A stretch of DNA of 64,000 nucleotides from Asticcacaulis sp. (GCA_024707255.1 JANQAC010000001.1:1860001-1924000), one strand, 5' to 3'; shown: positions 8,504 to 17,426, numbered from the stretch's first letter. The notes: generated by a model from the letters alone, not told the origin. Numbers and translations: made by a program.

Positions 8504-9697
8504 ATGGATATCTTCAGGATCAAAATAGCCCGGATCTGGATGATTTGCGGTCTCATGTGTGTGCTGCCGGTGCCGATGATGGCGCAGGCGCAGGCCGCAG
8601 CGGCGCCTGTCAGCGCCAGCTCGATAAAGGTATCGTTCGCGCCGGCGGATGTTATCGCCCTGACCGAAAAGGTGGCCGATTATCAGATCGCCACGCTGGC
8701 CGCCGGCTGGATACCGCCCAACGCCTCCTGGGATACGCCGGACCCGAAGGGCTGGGTGCAGGGCGCGCTGTTCGTCGGCCTGACCGACATGGCCGATCAC
8801 AGCCAAAACCCGATCTACAAAGACCTGATCCTGGCGCGCGGCGAGGCCAATAAATGGGAACTCGGCAAGCGCGTCTATCATGCCGATGACCATGTCATCG
8901 GCCAGTCCTATCTGTGGGCCGCGAAACACGGCGCTCCCGCCGATGTACTGAAGCCGATGCAGGCGCGTTTCGACGAGATCCTGGCCAAGCCGGCCGACGT
9001 CACCCTGATCTATCCGGCGGAAGGCGATGCCAACTGTACCGATCGCTGGTGCTGGTGCGACGCCCTGTTCATGGCCCCGGCTACCTGGATCGGGCTTTCC
9101 GCTGCCACCGGTGATCCGCGCTATGCCGAATTCGCCAAAAAGGAATTCTGGGCCACCTATGACGTGCTTTACGACAAGGACGAGAAGCTTTTCTACCGAG
9201 ATGCCCGTTTCTTCGACCGCCGCGGTCCGAACGGCGAAAAGGTCTTCTGGAGCCGAGGCGATGGCTGGGTCTTTGCCGGACTGGCACGCATCTTGGAAGT
9301 TCTGCCGGCCAGCGATCCCGACCGCCCACGCTTCATCGCACTTTACAGGGAAATGGCAGCGAAGATCAAATCGATCCAACTCGATACCGGCTACTGGGCG
9401 CCCTCCCTGCTGGCAGACCCGAAGACCGCGCTGCCGGAGACCAGCGGCACCGCCTTCTATACCTACGGCCTGGCCTGGGGTGTGCGGAATGGCACGCTCG
9501 ACCGCGCCGAATACGAACCGGCCATCCGCAAGGGCTGGGCGGCTTTGGTGGCGGCGGTTCATCCAGATGGCAAGCTGGGCTATGTCCAGCCGGTCAGCGA
9601 TCGTCCGGATAATGTCGGTTATGACGACACCCAGTTCTACGGCGTCGGCGCCTTCCTTCTGGCCGGCACCGCCGTGGCCGATCTCAAGCTGCAATAG
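8504..9697 (+). CDS. GH105/GH88-type unsaturated glucuronyl/rhamnogalacturonyl hydrolase, secreted
   Basis: A 397-residue (alpha/alpha)6-barrel hydrolase of the YteR/YesR type, acting on 4,5-unsaturated uronic acid ends left by polysaccharide lyases. It has a Sec signal ending AQAQA, then the family motifs DRWCWCDALFMAPATW (catalytic Asp in CDALFM) and WSRGDGWVFAG. I use ATG 8504 because AGGAAG lies four bases upstream; a longer TTG start would hide the signal peptide. It is 84 bp after the kinase and 9 bp before the DUF4861 gene. GH105 and DUF4861 genes are common partners in pectin or ulvan loci. Confidence 0.86.
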   Translation: MDIFRIKIARIWMICGLMCVLPVPMMAQAQAAAAPVSASSIKVSFAPADVIALTEKVADYQIATLAAGWIPPNASWDTPDPKGWVQGALFVGLTDMADHSQNPIYKDLILARGEANKWELGKRVYHADDHVIGQSYLWAAKHGAPADVLKPMQARFDEILAKPADVTLIYPAEGDANCTDRWCWCDALFMAPATWIGLSAATGDPRYAEFAKKEFWATYDVLYDKDEKLFYRDARFFDRRGPNGEKVFWSRGDGWVFAGLARILEVLPASDPDRPRFIALYREMAAKIKSIQLDTGYWAPSLLADPKTALPETSGTAFYTYGLAWGVRNGTLDRAEYEPAIRKGWAALVAAVHPDGKLGYVQPVSDRPDNVGYDDTQFYGVGAFLLAGTAVADLKLQ

Positions 9698-9706
9698 GAG
9701 AATGTG

Positions 9707-10873
9707 ATGCGCCTGATATCCGTTGTTGCTCTTGCGCTCATGGCCACGGGTGCAAATGCGCAAAGTCTAACCGTGCATAATCCCGGTCTGGCGCGCGATA
9801 ATGCCGTGATCGATCTGCCCGCACCGATGGATGCGAGAGTGCAATCTGTCAGAATCGGTGACGCAATCTATCCGGTGCAGGCGCTTAATGCGAAATTCCG
9901 CCTGGTAGCGCCGCTGAAAGCCGGTGACACGACCGTGACCTTTTCGCCAGATCCCGCGCCCGAACAGCCCCGGCGTGTGTTGGTGACGCTCAATATCCAG
10001 GATGGCGGTCATCTTGAAGGCGAGCCGAATAAAGGCGGTGCCATCACCGGCGGCACCTTTCATCTGCGCGACACCTTCACCTCGCCGCCGGACCATTTCA
10101 TACACGACGGCCTGATCGCCTTCGAAGGCATCGGTTGGGAATCCGACAAGGTGGCCTATCGCCTCTATCTCGATGAGCGCAATGTCACCGATATCTTCGG
10201 CAAATATGGCTCAGGCATGATCTTTCCCAAGGTTGGCCATGGCTTTGATGACTACCAGTATCCGGTGGCCTGGGGTGGCGATATCTTCAAGGTTGGGGCG
10301 TCCCTGGGCGTCGGCGGTATCGGGCTGCTGCGTGATGGCAAGGCGACCCAGATCGGCCCTTCGACCATTACCGGCAAGGTGATCGCCAATGGACCGGTGA
10401 CGGCCATCGCTGGCGTCGATGCCGATGCCATCGGTGGTGGCAAGGGCAGCATCCACGCCACCTATGCCATCACCGCCGGCAGCGTTATCACCGAAGTGAC
10501 CATAAAGGCCGATCAGGTGTCAGAGCCACTTGTCACCGGCCTGACTGTCCATCCCGGCGACCAGGCATTCACCCCGCAAGCCGGTGGTGACTGGACCTAT
10601 ATCGCCGCCTGGGGGCCGCAGGAGCACGGCCCCGATCCCATCGGCTGGGCGGTGTTCTATCGGGCTGCGGATGTCACGGGCGCACCGGTCAATGACGGCC
10701 AGACCCTGTTTGTGCAGTTCAAATCGACAACCGATGCGAACTACCGTTTTGGCGCCCGCTGGACCCAGGAAGGCAAGGACGCCGTGCCCGGCATCCGCGA
10801 CCTCGCGGGCTTCAAGGCGTGGCTGGAGCAGACGACCGATGAATTAAACCATCCGCTGACAATCGGCTATTAA
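9707..10873 (+). CDS. DUF4861 family secreted protein
   Basis: A protein of about 388 residues with a clear Sec signal (MRLISVVALALMATGANAQ) and the all-beta DUF4861 core, including FEGIGWESDKVAYRLYLDERN and PVAWGGDIFKVGASLG. No enzymatic activity is established for the family as far as I know; members usually sit beside GH105/GH88 enzymes, as here. AGGAG ends six bases before ATG 9707, making it a better start than GTG 9704. It converges on the glucokinase-like gene with a 4-bp overlap. Confidence 0.8.
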   Translation: MRLISVVALALMATGANAQSLTVHNPGLARDNAVIDLPAPMDARVQSVRIGDAIYPVQALNAKFRLVAPLKAGDTTVTFSPDPAPEQPRRVLVTLNIQDGGHLEGEPNKGGAITGGTFHLRDTFTSPPDHFIHDGLIAFEGIGWESDKVAYRLYLDERNVTDIFGKYGSGMIFPKVGHGFDDYQYPVAWGGDIFKVGASLGVGGIGLLRDGKATQIGPSTITGKVIANGPVTAIAGVDADAIGGGKGSIHATYAITAGSVITEVTIKADQVSEPLVTGLTVHPGDQAFTPQAGGDWTYIAAWGPQEHGPDPIGWAVFYRAADVTGAPVNDGQTLFVQFKSTTDANYRFGARWTQEGKDAVPGIRDLAGFKAWLEQTTDELNHPLTIGY

Positions 10874-11817
10874 TCGAACAGCGTCGCCAGTCCGATCAGT
10901 TCCATATCGGTGACGACGGTGCGCCAGACCGGAATCCGGCCAAGAAAACTACTGAAGGATGGGTTGTTGGTAAAGCGCGCGGCGAAAACATCCGCGTCGA
11001 AGGTGTCGCCGATAACATCCATCAGGGCGCCGGCCAGATATATACCGCTGGTGGCGCTCATGATCAGGGCGATATCGGCGGCCATGTCGGCCAGCCAGAC
11101 CGTGGTCAGGTGGATAACCTCCCGCGCGATGGGATCGCCTGAGCGGGCGCGTTCGACGATTTCCGCGGGCGACAGTTCGGGCGCGGTCTGGTCATCGAGA
11201 GCATGGAGAATGGTCCACAGATCGCGGAAGCCCTGTTGCGACATCGCCGTTTCGCGCACCACGCCGCCGCGCAGGTCGCGCAGGCCATTGATGACCTGCC
11301 ATTCGCGCTCGGTTTTGGCCGCCAGACTGGAATGTCCGCCCTCGCCGGGCAGGGCCGTCCAGCCGCCGGCGCCATCGGAGAGCAGGGCGGCATTGCCCAG
11401 GCCGTAATTGGGGCCAAGCACCAGCATGACAGTCTCTTCGCCCGGTTGGCCTTCCTGGACGCTGATTCGTTCGCCGCGGCGCAGTTTGGGCATGGCCAGG
11501 GCGCGGGCGACAAAGCAATTGACCAGGTTGACGCGCTGGATATCGAGCGCCGTCCGCAAGTCTTCACGCGTGATCTCCATGCCGTCTTCCAGGCGCGTCA
11601 GCCGGCCGTTCTCTTCGGAACGGCGGGCGGAAACGGCGGCGCCTTTCAGTTTCGGATGGCCATGAGCGTCCAGGAAATGCGCCAGCGCCACATCGAAATC
11701 GGCCCGGCTGGTGCAGATGAAGGTGGCGGCTTCGCCGGGGCGCCGCCCGATCTCCGCCAGCGCAAAGCTAACGCGCGCACCCTTGGAAAAGTCACAAACC
11801 AGCACCTGTTCAGTCAC
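10870..11817 (-). CDS. Glucokinase-family protein with degraded catalytic site (possible pseudokinase)
   Basis: A 315-residue homologue of E. coli-type glucokinase. Retained segments are GPNYGLGNAAL, LPGEGGHSSLA (glucose-binding Glu/His) and GIYLAGALM. Two essential elements differ: the N-terminal ATP loop, DxGGTNxR in active enzymes, is here CDFSKGARVSF, and the catalytic Asp of the usual NDF motif is Cys101 (VNCFVARALAMP). The frame is intact, so this looks like selection for a non-kinase role such as sugar sensing, or a different chemistry. It converges on the sugar operon. I am confident of the family and fairly confident that it is not a normal glucokinase. Confidence 0.8.
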   Translation of the reverse strand: MTEQVLVCDFSKGARVSFALAEIGRRPGEAATFICTSRADFDVALAHFLDAHGHPKLKGAAVSARRSEENGRLTRLEDGMEITREDLRTALDIQRVNLVNCFVARALAMPKLRRGERISVQEGQPGEETVMLVLGPNYGLGNAALLSDGAGGWTALPGEGGHSSLAAKTEREWQVINGLRDLRGGVVRETAMSQQGFRDLWTILHALDDQTAPELSPAEIVERARSGDPIAREVIHLTTVWLADMAADIALIMSATSGIYLAGALMDVIGDTFDADVFAARFTNNPSFSSFLGRIPVWRTVVTDMELIGLATLFD

Positions 11818-12009
11818 TGGACACTCCCCGAATTACTCTGTTGCGGCTTTTCCGCCGCTTATTATCGGAGCTTACGCGCCCACTGTTAAGGCAAGCTGAA
11901 TCCTGCAAAGTGCAGATTTAAAGGTCGAGTAACAGGGCCTTCCCAGACCGGCATGAAGTGGGCTGGATTGCATTTGTCGATGGACGGGGAAAACCGGGAA
12001 GGGGCACGG

Positions 12010-12085
12010 TGGTGGAGCTAAGCGGATTCGAACCGCTGGCCTCCTCATTGCGAACGAGGCGCTCTACCAACTGAGCTATAGCCCC
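12010..12085 (-). tRNA. tRNA-Ala (anticodon CGC)
   Basis: On the minus strand a full cloverleaf begins GGGGCTATAGCTCAG. The 7-bp acceptor stem has the G3-U70 pair that identifies tRNA-Ala, the anticodon loop is TTCGCAA (CGC, reading GCG), the T-loop is TTCGAAT and CCA is encoded (12010-12012). It is 76 nt long. Confidence 0.96.
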
Positions 12086-12144
12086 GTGCCGTTCGGTGGG
12101 TGTCTTATTAAGGCAAGTTTGCCGCCTGTCAAGCGGTCCTTAAC

Positions 12145-12172
12145 TTGTAACCGATAGGGAATACCCTATATT
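12145..12172 (+). promoter_or_regulatory. Possible sigma70-type promoter for yggT
   Basis: TTGTAA (12145-12150) and TATATT (12167-12172) are separated by 16 bp and end 29 bp before the yggT start codon. This is a motif match only. Confidence 0.3.
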
Positions 12173-12201
12173 CACAGACGTAGTCAGATCAGGGGTTCTA
12201 T

Positions 12202-12519
12202 ATGCCAGTCGGTATCGCCGGTTTTCTTTATTTTGTGGTCAATGGCCTGTTCGATATTATCATTCTGGCCCTGGTACTTACCGCAATCCTGAGCTGGCTG
12301 GTGGCTTTCAATATCATCAATACGCGCAATCGTGGCGTCTACATGATACTCGATGTGCTTGACCGCATCACCACGCCCGTCCTGGCACCTTTTCGCGCCA
12401 TCATCCCGCCGATGGGTGGGCTCGACATCAGCTTTATCGTCGCCTTTCTCGTCATTCGGGGCATTCAGGGTTTTCTGCTGAAACCGGCTTTCATCACGCT
12501 GTACCAACTCATTGGTTAG
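12202..12519 (+). CDS. YggT family membrane protein
   Basis: A 105-residue integral membrane protein with two hydrophobic segments (residues about 10-35 and 75-100) separated by a loop containing RITTPVLAPFRAIIPPMGGLDISF, the conserved YggT loop. YggT proteins are linked to cell division/cell shape and osmotic tolerance; the biochemical role is not settled. It is 8 bp ahead of the DUF167 gene, the classical yggT-yggU pair. Confidence 0.9.
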   Translation: MPVGIAGFLYFVVNGLFDIIILALVLTAILSWLVAFNIINTRNRGVYMILDVLDRITTPVLAPFRAIIPPMGGLDISFIVAFLVIRGIQGFLLKPAFITLYQLIG

Positions 12520-12527
12520 CCCCAGCC

Positions 12528-12791
12528 ATGCGGCTGTTTGTCCGCCTGACGCCTAAGTCGTCGGTCGAGCGTATCGATGGTTGGGATATGGACGATAAGG
12601 GCCGCCGGTTCCTGAAAGTTCGTGTGCGCGCCTCGCCGATCGAAGGGCGCGCCAATGAGGCCCTGATCATTTTCCTTGCCAAGTCCCTCAAACTGCCGAA
12701 ATCGCGCCTGACACTGGTGGCCGGCGATACGTCGCGCCTCAAGCAGATCGAGATAGACGGATTGGACGAGACCGAACTGGACAGTTTTTAA
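12528..12791 (+). CDS. DUF167 (YggU, UPF0235) family protein
   Basis: An 87-residue small cytosolic protein with the family pattern RLTPKSSVERIDG, KVRVRASPIEGRANEA and a C-terminal segment LVAGDTSRLKQIEI. The conserved PxEGxAN motif is present. The molecular function is unknown. It is probably co-transcribed with yggT. Confidence 0.9.
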   Translation: MRLFVRLTPKSSVERIDGWDMDDKGRRFLKVRVRASPIEGRANEALIIFLAKSLKLPKSRLTLVAGDTSRLKQIEIDGLDETELDSF

Positions 12792-12846
12792 GTTTTGAAC
12801 CACGAACCACACGATTCAATGGGGTTCTGTCTGGCTGTGATTAAGA

Positions 12847-13031
12847 GGATCACGGACAAGCACGGAAGGAGACGGAACCACACGGAAATATGAGATATCT
12901 CTAATCTCTGCGCCCGAAGGGCTTTCAAATGCGCGCGCCGAAGCAATAATGACATGAAAGCGCTTTGCGCAGAAGACGTCACACAAAGAATTCCGTGTGG
13001 TTCCGTCTCCTTCCGTGTTTGTCCGTGATCC
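12847..13031. repeat. 185-bp palindromic element with 41-bp inverted repeat arms
   Basis: The left arm 12847-12887 (GGATCACGGACAAGCACGGA...) and right arm 12991-13031 are reverse complements over 41 bp with one difference, which would be a G-U pair in RNA. The 103-bp spacer can extend the stem imperfectly (CTGCGC with GCGCAG; TTTCA with TGAAA). It lies between the convergent yggU and leuB and encodes no protein. It may be a MITE-like repeat or a structured RNA segment. The 12792-13102 gap otherwise holds only the leuB terminator. Confidence 0.75.
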
Positions 13032-13043
13032 ACTTTCCTTTAC

Positions 13044-13077
13044 AAGAAAAAGGCCCCGATGCTTGCGCACCGAGGCC
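13044..13077 (-). terminator. Rho-independent terminator of the leuB-end operon
   Basis: On the minus strand an 11-bp stem (13067-13077 with 13052-13062, two G-U pairs) closes on a GCAA tetraloop and is followed by TTTTTCTTG. It lies 26 bp after the leuB stop. Confidence 0.85.
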
Positions 13078-13102
13078 AGTTCACCTTTGCGAGGTGGCTC
13101 TG

Positions 13103-14170
13103 TTACGCGGCAACCGTGGCGGCAGCGCGAATCTGGTCATTGATGGCGGCCGAGACCTGGCTGCCCGAAGCGGTACCGCCGAGATCGCGCGTCAGCACGC
13201 CCTTTTCAACGATGGTATCAATAGCCGCATCCAGTGCGTCAGCTTCTGTCAGCAGGTTGAGCGAGAAGCGCAGCAGCATGGCGACCGACTTCAGCGTGCC
13301 GATCGGGTTGGCGAGGTCCTTGCCGGCGATATCCGGTGCGGAGCCATGGATCGGCTCATAGAGACCCTTGCCGGAGGTGCCCAGCGAAGCCGAGCCCAGC
13401 AGGCCGATCGAGCCCGGCAGGACCGAGGCGAGGTCGGAGAGGATGTCGCCGAACATGTTCTCGGTCACGATCACATCGAACGCCGTCGGGCGGGTGACGA
13501 GGTGCATGGCCATCGAATCGACGAGGTTGTGTTCCAGCTCGACGTCGGAATATTCAGCCTTGTGCAGCTTCATGACGGTTTCGCGCCACAGGCGGCTGGT
13601 TTCGATGACATTGGCCTTGTCGACCGAGGTCACCTTGTTGCGGCGCTTGCGGGCGGCTTCAAACGCCACGCGGGCGACGCGTTCGACTTCTTCCACCGTA
13701 TAGACGCATTCGTCCGTGGCTGAGGTCTCGGTGCGGGTCTGCTTGCCGAAGTAAAGACCGCCTGTCAGTTCACGGACGATCAGCATGTCAGCGCCTTCGA
13801 CCACTTCGCGCTTCAGCGGCGAACGGTGTACCTGCGAGGCCTTGACCTCCATCGGGCGGAGATTGGCGAACAGGCCCATCGACTTGCGCACGGCCAGCAG
13901 ACCCTGTTCCGGGCGCATCTTGCCTAAGTCCCACTTCGGACCACCGACGGCGCCGAGCAGGACGGCATCGGCTGCCAGACAGGCCTTGTCGGTTTCTTCC
14001 GGGTACGGATTATTGTCCATATCGATGGCAATGCCGCCAATGCGTTTTTCATCGAAATTGAAGGTGTGGCCATAAACCTCGCCGATCACCTTCAGGGCCG
14101 ATACGCCGGCGCTAGCCACTTCGGGGCCGATGCCATCACCCGGCAGGACGACGATATTAAAAGTGCCCAT
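13103..14170 (-). CDS. leuB: 3-isopropylmalate dehydrogenase
   Basis: LeuB oxidatively decarboxylates 3-isopropylmalate to 2-oxoisocaproate with NAD+, the third leucine-specific step. The protein has 355 residues, the usual length. It begins MGTFNIVVLPGDGIGPEV and carries LLGAVGGPKWD, the substrate-site RELTGGLYFGK and the NAD-side GSAPDIAGKDLANPIG. The start at 14170 shares one base with the leuD stop (TAATG), so the genes are translationally coupled. Longer in-frame starts upstream would lie inside leuD and are rejected. Confidence 0.96.
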   Translation of the reverse strand: MGTFNIVVLPGDGIGPEVASAGVSALKVIGEVYGHTFNFDEKRIGGIAIDMDNNPYPEETDKACLAADAVLLGAVGGPKWDLGKMRPEQGLLAVRKSMGLFANLRPMEVKASQVHRSPLKREVVEGADMLIVRELTGGLYFGKQTRTETSATDECVYTVEEVERVARVAFEAARKRRNKVTSVDKANVIETSRLWRETVMKLHKAEYSDVELEHNLVDSMAMHLVTRPTAFDVIVTENMFGDILSDLASVLPGSIGLLGSASLGTSGKGLYEPIHGSAPDIAGKDLANPIGTLKSVAMLLRFSLNLLTEADALDAAIDTIVEKGVLTRDLGGTASGSQVSAAINDQIRAAATVAA

Positions 14171-14763
14171 TACGCTGCGGCCTTTCCGTTTGATTTTTCG
14201 TAAGCTTCGATTTGCGGCAGACGCTTTTGCAGCCAGCCCATGGCGTCCACGCCTTCCAGCAGGCACTGGCGGGCGAATTCCTCGACCTGGAAAGTGAAGA
14301 CGGTGCCGTCTTCCAGGGTCAGGGCGCAGGATTCGAGATCGACAGTGACGCGCTGCTGCGGATCCTTGAGCAGCTTATCATAGGTCGTCTGGTCGACCAC
14401 TATCGGCAACAGGCCGTTCTTGAGCGAGTTCGACTTGAAGATGTCGGCGATCTCGGTCGAGATGACGGCCTTGAAGCCGTAATCCATCAGTGCCCAGGGC
14501 GCGTGTTCGCGCGACGAACCGCAGCCGAGATTATTGCCGGCCACCAGCACGCGATGCTCATTGGCGTCGATGGTGTTGAGGATGAAATCCTTGTTCGAGC
14601 CATCGGCATTGTAGCGCCAGTCATTGAAGGCCACCTTGCCGAGACCGGCCTTGGTGGTGGTCGTCAGGAAGCGGGCGGGAATGATCTGGTCGGTATCGAT
14701 ATTGGCTTCCGGCAGAACGACGATGCGCGACGAGAAGCTGTTTACGGGTTCCTGGTTGGACAT
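14170..14763 (-). CDS. leuD: 3-isopropylmalate dehydratase small subunit
   Basis: A 197-residue LeuD swivel-domain subunit that pairs with LeuC to isomerise 2- to 3-isopropylmalate. It has the signature VVLPEANIDTDQIIPARFL near the N terminus and LGCGSSREHAPWAL, which binds the substrate carboxylate. It lies 3 bp after leuC and overlaps leuB by one base. Length and motifs are normal. Confidence 0.96.
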   Translation of the reverse strand: MSNQEPVNSFSSRIVVLPEANIDTDQIIPARFLTTTTKAGLGKVAFNDWRYNADGSNKDFILNTIDANEHRVLVAGNNLGCGSSREHAPWALMDYGFKAVISTEIADIFKSNSLKNGLLPIVVDQTTYDKLLKDPQQRVTVDLESCALTLEDGTVFTFQVEEFARQCLLEGVDAMGWLQKRLPQIEAYEKSNGKAAA

Positions 14764-14766
14764 GGA

Positions 14767-16175
14767 TTAAGCCTCCTCAAGAGCCATGAATTGACGGGGA
14801 TCGGCCACGTGGCCGGCGATGGCGGAGGCGGCAGCGGTGGCCGGCGAAGCGAGCACGGTGCGCGAACCAGGGCCCTGACGGCCTTCGAAGTTACGGTTCG
14901 AGGTCGAGACGGCCAGTTGCCCCGGCAGGACGAAGTCACCGTTCATGGCGATGCACATCGAGCAGCCCGGCAGACGCCATTCGGCGCCGGCGTCGGTGAA
15001 GATCTTGTCCAGGCCTTCCTTTTCGGCCTCGACGCGGACCCATTCAGACCCCGGCACAACGAGGGCGCGCACGCCTTCGGCGACCTTGCGGCCCTTGAAA
15101 ATTTCCGCGGCGGCGCGCAGATCGGCCATGCGGCCGTTGGTGCAGGAGCCGATGAAGACAACATCGACCTTGGCGACATCGCGGCTGTCGCCGCCATGCA
15201 GGCCCATATATTTCAGGGCGCGTTCCTGATCTTCGTTGGTGGCGACAGGGACGCCCTTGACGATCGGCGCGCCCTGGTCAGGCGAGGTGCCCCGGGTGGC
15301 CATCGGCTCAATGGCCGAACCATCGATACGGATTTCCTTGTCGAAGGTGGCGCCTTCGTCGGAGGCCAGCTTCAGCCACTCAGCGGCGGCGGCATCATAG
15401 TCTGCGCCTTGCGGCACATATTGACGGCCGCGCAGCCACTCAACCGTCTTGGCGTCGGGGGCGATCATGCCGCAGCGGGCGCCGGCTTCGATGGAGAGGT
15501 TGCAGACCGTCATGCGGCCTTCCATGTCCAGCGCTTCAATAACCGGGCCGGCATATTCCAGCGCGTAGCCGGTGCCGCCGGAGAAGCCCAAGGTGGCGAT
15601 GACCGTCAGGGCGACGTCCTTGCCGGTGACGCCGGGTTGGAGCTTGCCGTCGATGGTGATGCGCATGGTCTTGGGCTTGCGCTGAGCCGGCACTGGGTGG
15701 CGAGGACGTGGCCGACTTCCGAGGTGCCGATGCCGAAGGCGATGCAGCCGAAGGCGCCGTGGGTCGAGGTGTGCGAGTCGCCGCAGACGACCGTGTAGCC
15801 CGGCTGGGTCAGGCCCATTTCCGGCCCGATGACGTGGACGACGCCGCGGTTTTCGGCGTCATAGCCGAAGAGGCGAACGCCGTTTTTGGCGGCATTCTGT
15901 TCGAGCGTATGGACCTGGATCTCGGCCTGCTTGGTGACGTATGGGCGGTTGCCCTGCGCGTCGGGGCGCAGGGTGGGAATCGAGTGGTCCAGGGTGGCAA
16001 AGGTGCGATCCGGGCGGCGGACCTTCAGGCCGCGCGCTTCCAGTTCGGAAAATGCCTGCGGGCTCGTGACTTCGTGGACCAGGTGCAGGTCGATATAGAG
16101 CACGGCAGGGCTGTTGGCGCCCTCCGGCTCGACGACGTGCGCGTCCCATACTTTTTCAAACAGCGATTTAGCCAT
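14767..16175 (-). pseudogene. leuC: 3-isopropylmalate dehydratase large subunit, frameshifted
   Basis: LeuC carries the 4Fe-4S cluster of isopropylmalate isomerase. The 5' part (16175 to about 15690) encodes [15 protein letters not shown] through [13 protein letters not shown]; the 3' part (from about 15691 down to 14767) continues [18 protein letters not shown] and holds the cluster cysteines in GSCTNGR and GCSMC. The two are in different frames, and adding one base near 15690 (sense CAGTGCC) gives a full-length protein of about 469 residues. All other family features are intact, so a sequencing error or very recent mutation is likely. A real lesion would cause leucine auxotrophy. Confidence 0.88.
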
Positions 16176-16197
16176 GGTTTCGTCTCTTGTTTAAAGG

Positions 16198-16376
16198 AAG
16201 TAAGAACCCCCACCACCACGAGCCATTCGTTGCGTGTCTTCCGAAGAGCCGGCTCGCGGTCCCCCTCCCCGATGAGTTGGGGAGGTACGATAACGAGCCT
16301 TCTTTTCTTATACCTCCCCGGCTTGCCGGGGAGGGGGACCACAAGCGAAGCGCAGTGGTGGTGGGGGTTCTTACTT
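16198..16376. repeat. MITE-like palindromic element, copy A
   Basis: A 179-bp element with perfect 22-bp terminal inverted repeats (16198-16219 and 16355-16376; the outer end reads AAGTAAGAACCCCCACCACC). Inside are two shorter hairpins, TCCCC...GGGGA and CTCCCCGGCTTGCCGGGGAG. It sits between ilvE and leuC, only 23 bp before the leuC start codon. A second copy is at 22733-22916. No coding capacity is seen. It may act as a processing or termination hairpin inside the operon. Confidence 0.82.
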
Positions 16377-16383
16377 TACAAAT

Positions 16384-17328
16384 TTACTCGGCCGGGACGG
16401 GCGCCTGGATCGGGTCCAGCCAGCCGAAGCGGTCTTCCGTGGTGCCGTTGAACAGGCCGTGGAACAGGGTCATCAAACGCTTGGTGACCTTGCCGGGACC
16501 GGCGGCGCGGGTGGGGATATCGTCGACCGAACGGATCGGGGTAATTTCCGCCGCCGTGCCGCACATGAAGATTTCATCGGCCAGGTACATCATCTCGCGC
16601 GGCAGGGCCTGTTCGATGACTTCGATGCCATCGGCCTTGGCCAGCTTGATGATCGAATCGCGCGTGATGCCGCCGAGGATGGAGGCCGCGACCGGCGGGG
16701 TGTGGATCTTGCCGTTCATGATCAGGAACAGGTTTTCACCGGCGCCTTCTGACAGACGACCATCGGTGCCCAAACCAATACCCTCAGCATAGCCACGGCC
16801 GCGCGCTTCCTTGCCGATCAGGTAGGACGACAGGTAGTTGCCGCCCATCTTGGCCGCAGTCGGGATGGTGTTCGGCGCGGCGCGCTGCCACGACGAGATG
16901 CAGACATCGACACCCTTTTGCAGGCCCTCTTCACCGAGATAGGCGCCCCACGGGAAGGCGGCGACGGCGAAATCGACCTTGATGTTGTCGCCCTTCGGCG
17001 TGACACCGAGGCCGTTTTCACCGAGGAAGGCGACCGGACGCCAGTAGGCGCTTTTCAGGCCGTTGGCGGTCAGCGTGTCCTTACAGGCGGCGATCATCTG
17101 ATCGAGCGTGTAGGGAATCTTGATGCCGTAGATGCGGGCGGAATCTTCCAGGCGGACCAGGTGGTCGCGCAGGCGGAAACCGACGGAACCGTTCGGCGTG
17201 TCATAGGCACGGATGCCTTCGAAGACGGAGGTGCCATAGTGCAGGGCGTGGGTCAGGACGTGGACCTTGGCGTCTTCCCAGGCAACCATTTGACCGTTCA
17301 GCCAGATTTTGTCAGCGAGTTTTGTCAT
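16384..17328 (-). CDS. ilvE: Branched-chain amino acid aminotransferase
   Basis: A 314-residue fold-type IV PLP aminotransferase making Leu, Ile and Val from their 2-oxo acids. It tracks E. coli IlvE closely: HALHYGTSVFEGIRAY, the PLP lysine in PTAAKMGGNYLSSYL, EGIGLGTDGRLSEGAGENLF, GITRDSIIKLA and CGTAAEITPIRSVD. I use ATG 17328 (MTKLADKIW); the longer start adds an unrelated leader. It follows ilvM by 161 bp, the same order as enterobacterial ilvG-ilvM-ilvE. Confidence 0.95.
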   Translation of the reverse strand: MTKLADKIWLNGQMVAWEDAKVHVLTHALHYGTSVFEGIRAYDTPNGSVGFRLRDHLVRLEDSARIYGIKIPYTLDQMIAACKDTLTANGLKSAYWRPVAFLGENGLGVTPKGDNIKVDFAVAAFPWGAYLGEEGLQKGVDVCISSWQRAAPNTIPTAAKMGGNYLSSYLIGKEARGRGYAEGIGLGTDGRLSEGAGENLFLIMNGKIHTPPVAASILGGITRDSIIKLAKADGIEVIEQALPREMMYLADEIFMCGTAAEITPIRSVDDIPTRAAGPGKVTKRLMTLFHGLFNGTTEDRFGWLDPIQAPVPAE

Positions 17329-17426
17329 GTTCAGCAATCTTGATATGTTCGTATTGGGGAGTTCTGTACGCCTTTTCACAGGCGCCAAAAAGAGGGGTTT
17401 TGCCTAAAACAACCCAAATACTTGGC

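Noticed and set aside
7448..9763. A 771-codon open frame on the minus strand opposite the kinase and GH105 genes
   Set aside because: It is a GC-rich antisense shadow: no start signal, composition of low-complexity Gly/Arg/His, no homology, and the plus-strand genes have clear family motifs.
14212..15798. A 528-codon plus-strand frame opposite leuD and leuC
   Set aside because: Antisense shadow; leuD and leuC motifs are unambiguous on the minus strand.
14767..16175. Programmed ribosomal frameshifting in leuC, ilvG or ilvD
   Set aside because: The sites lack a slippery heptamer and downstream stem of known type, the needed shifts differ in direction, and frameshifting is not known for these enzymes. 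Sequence error is simpler.
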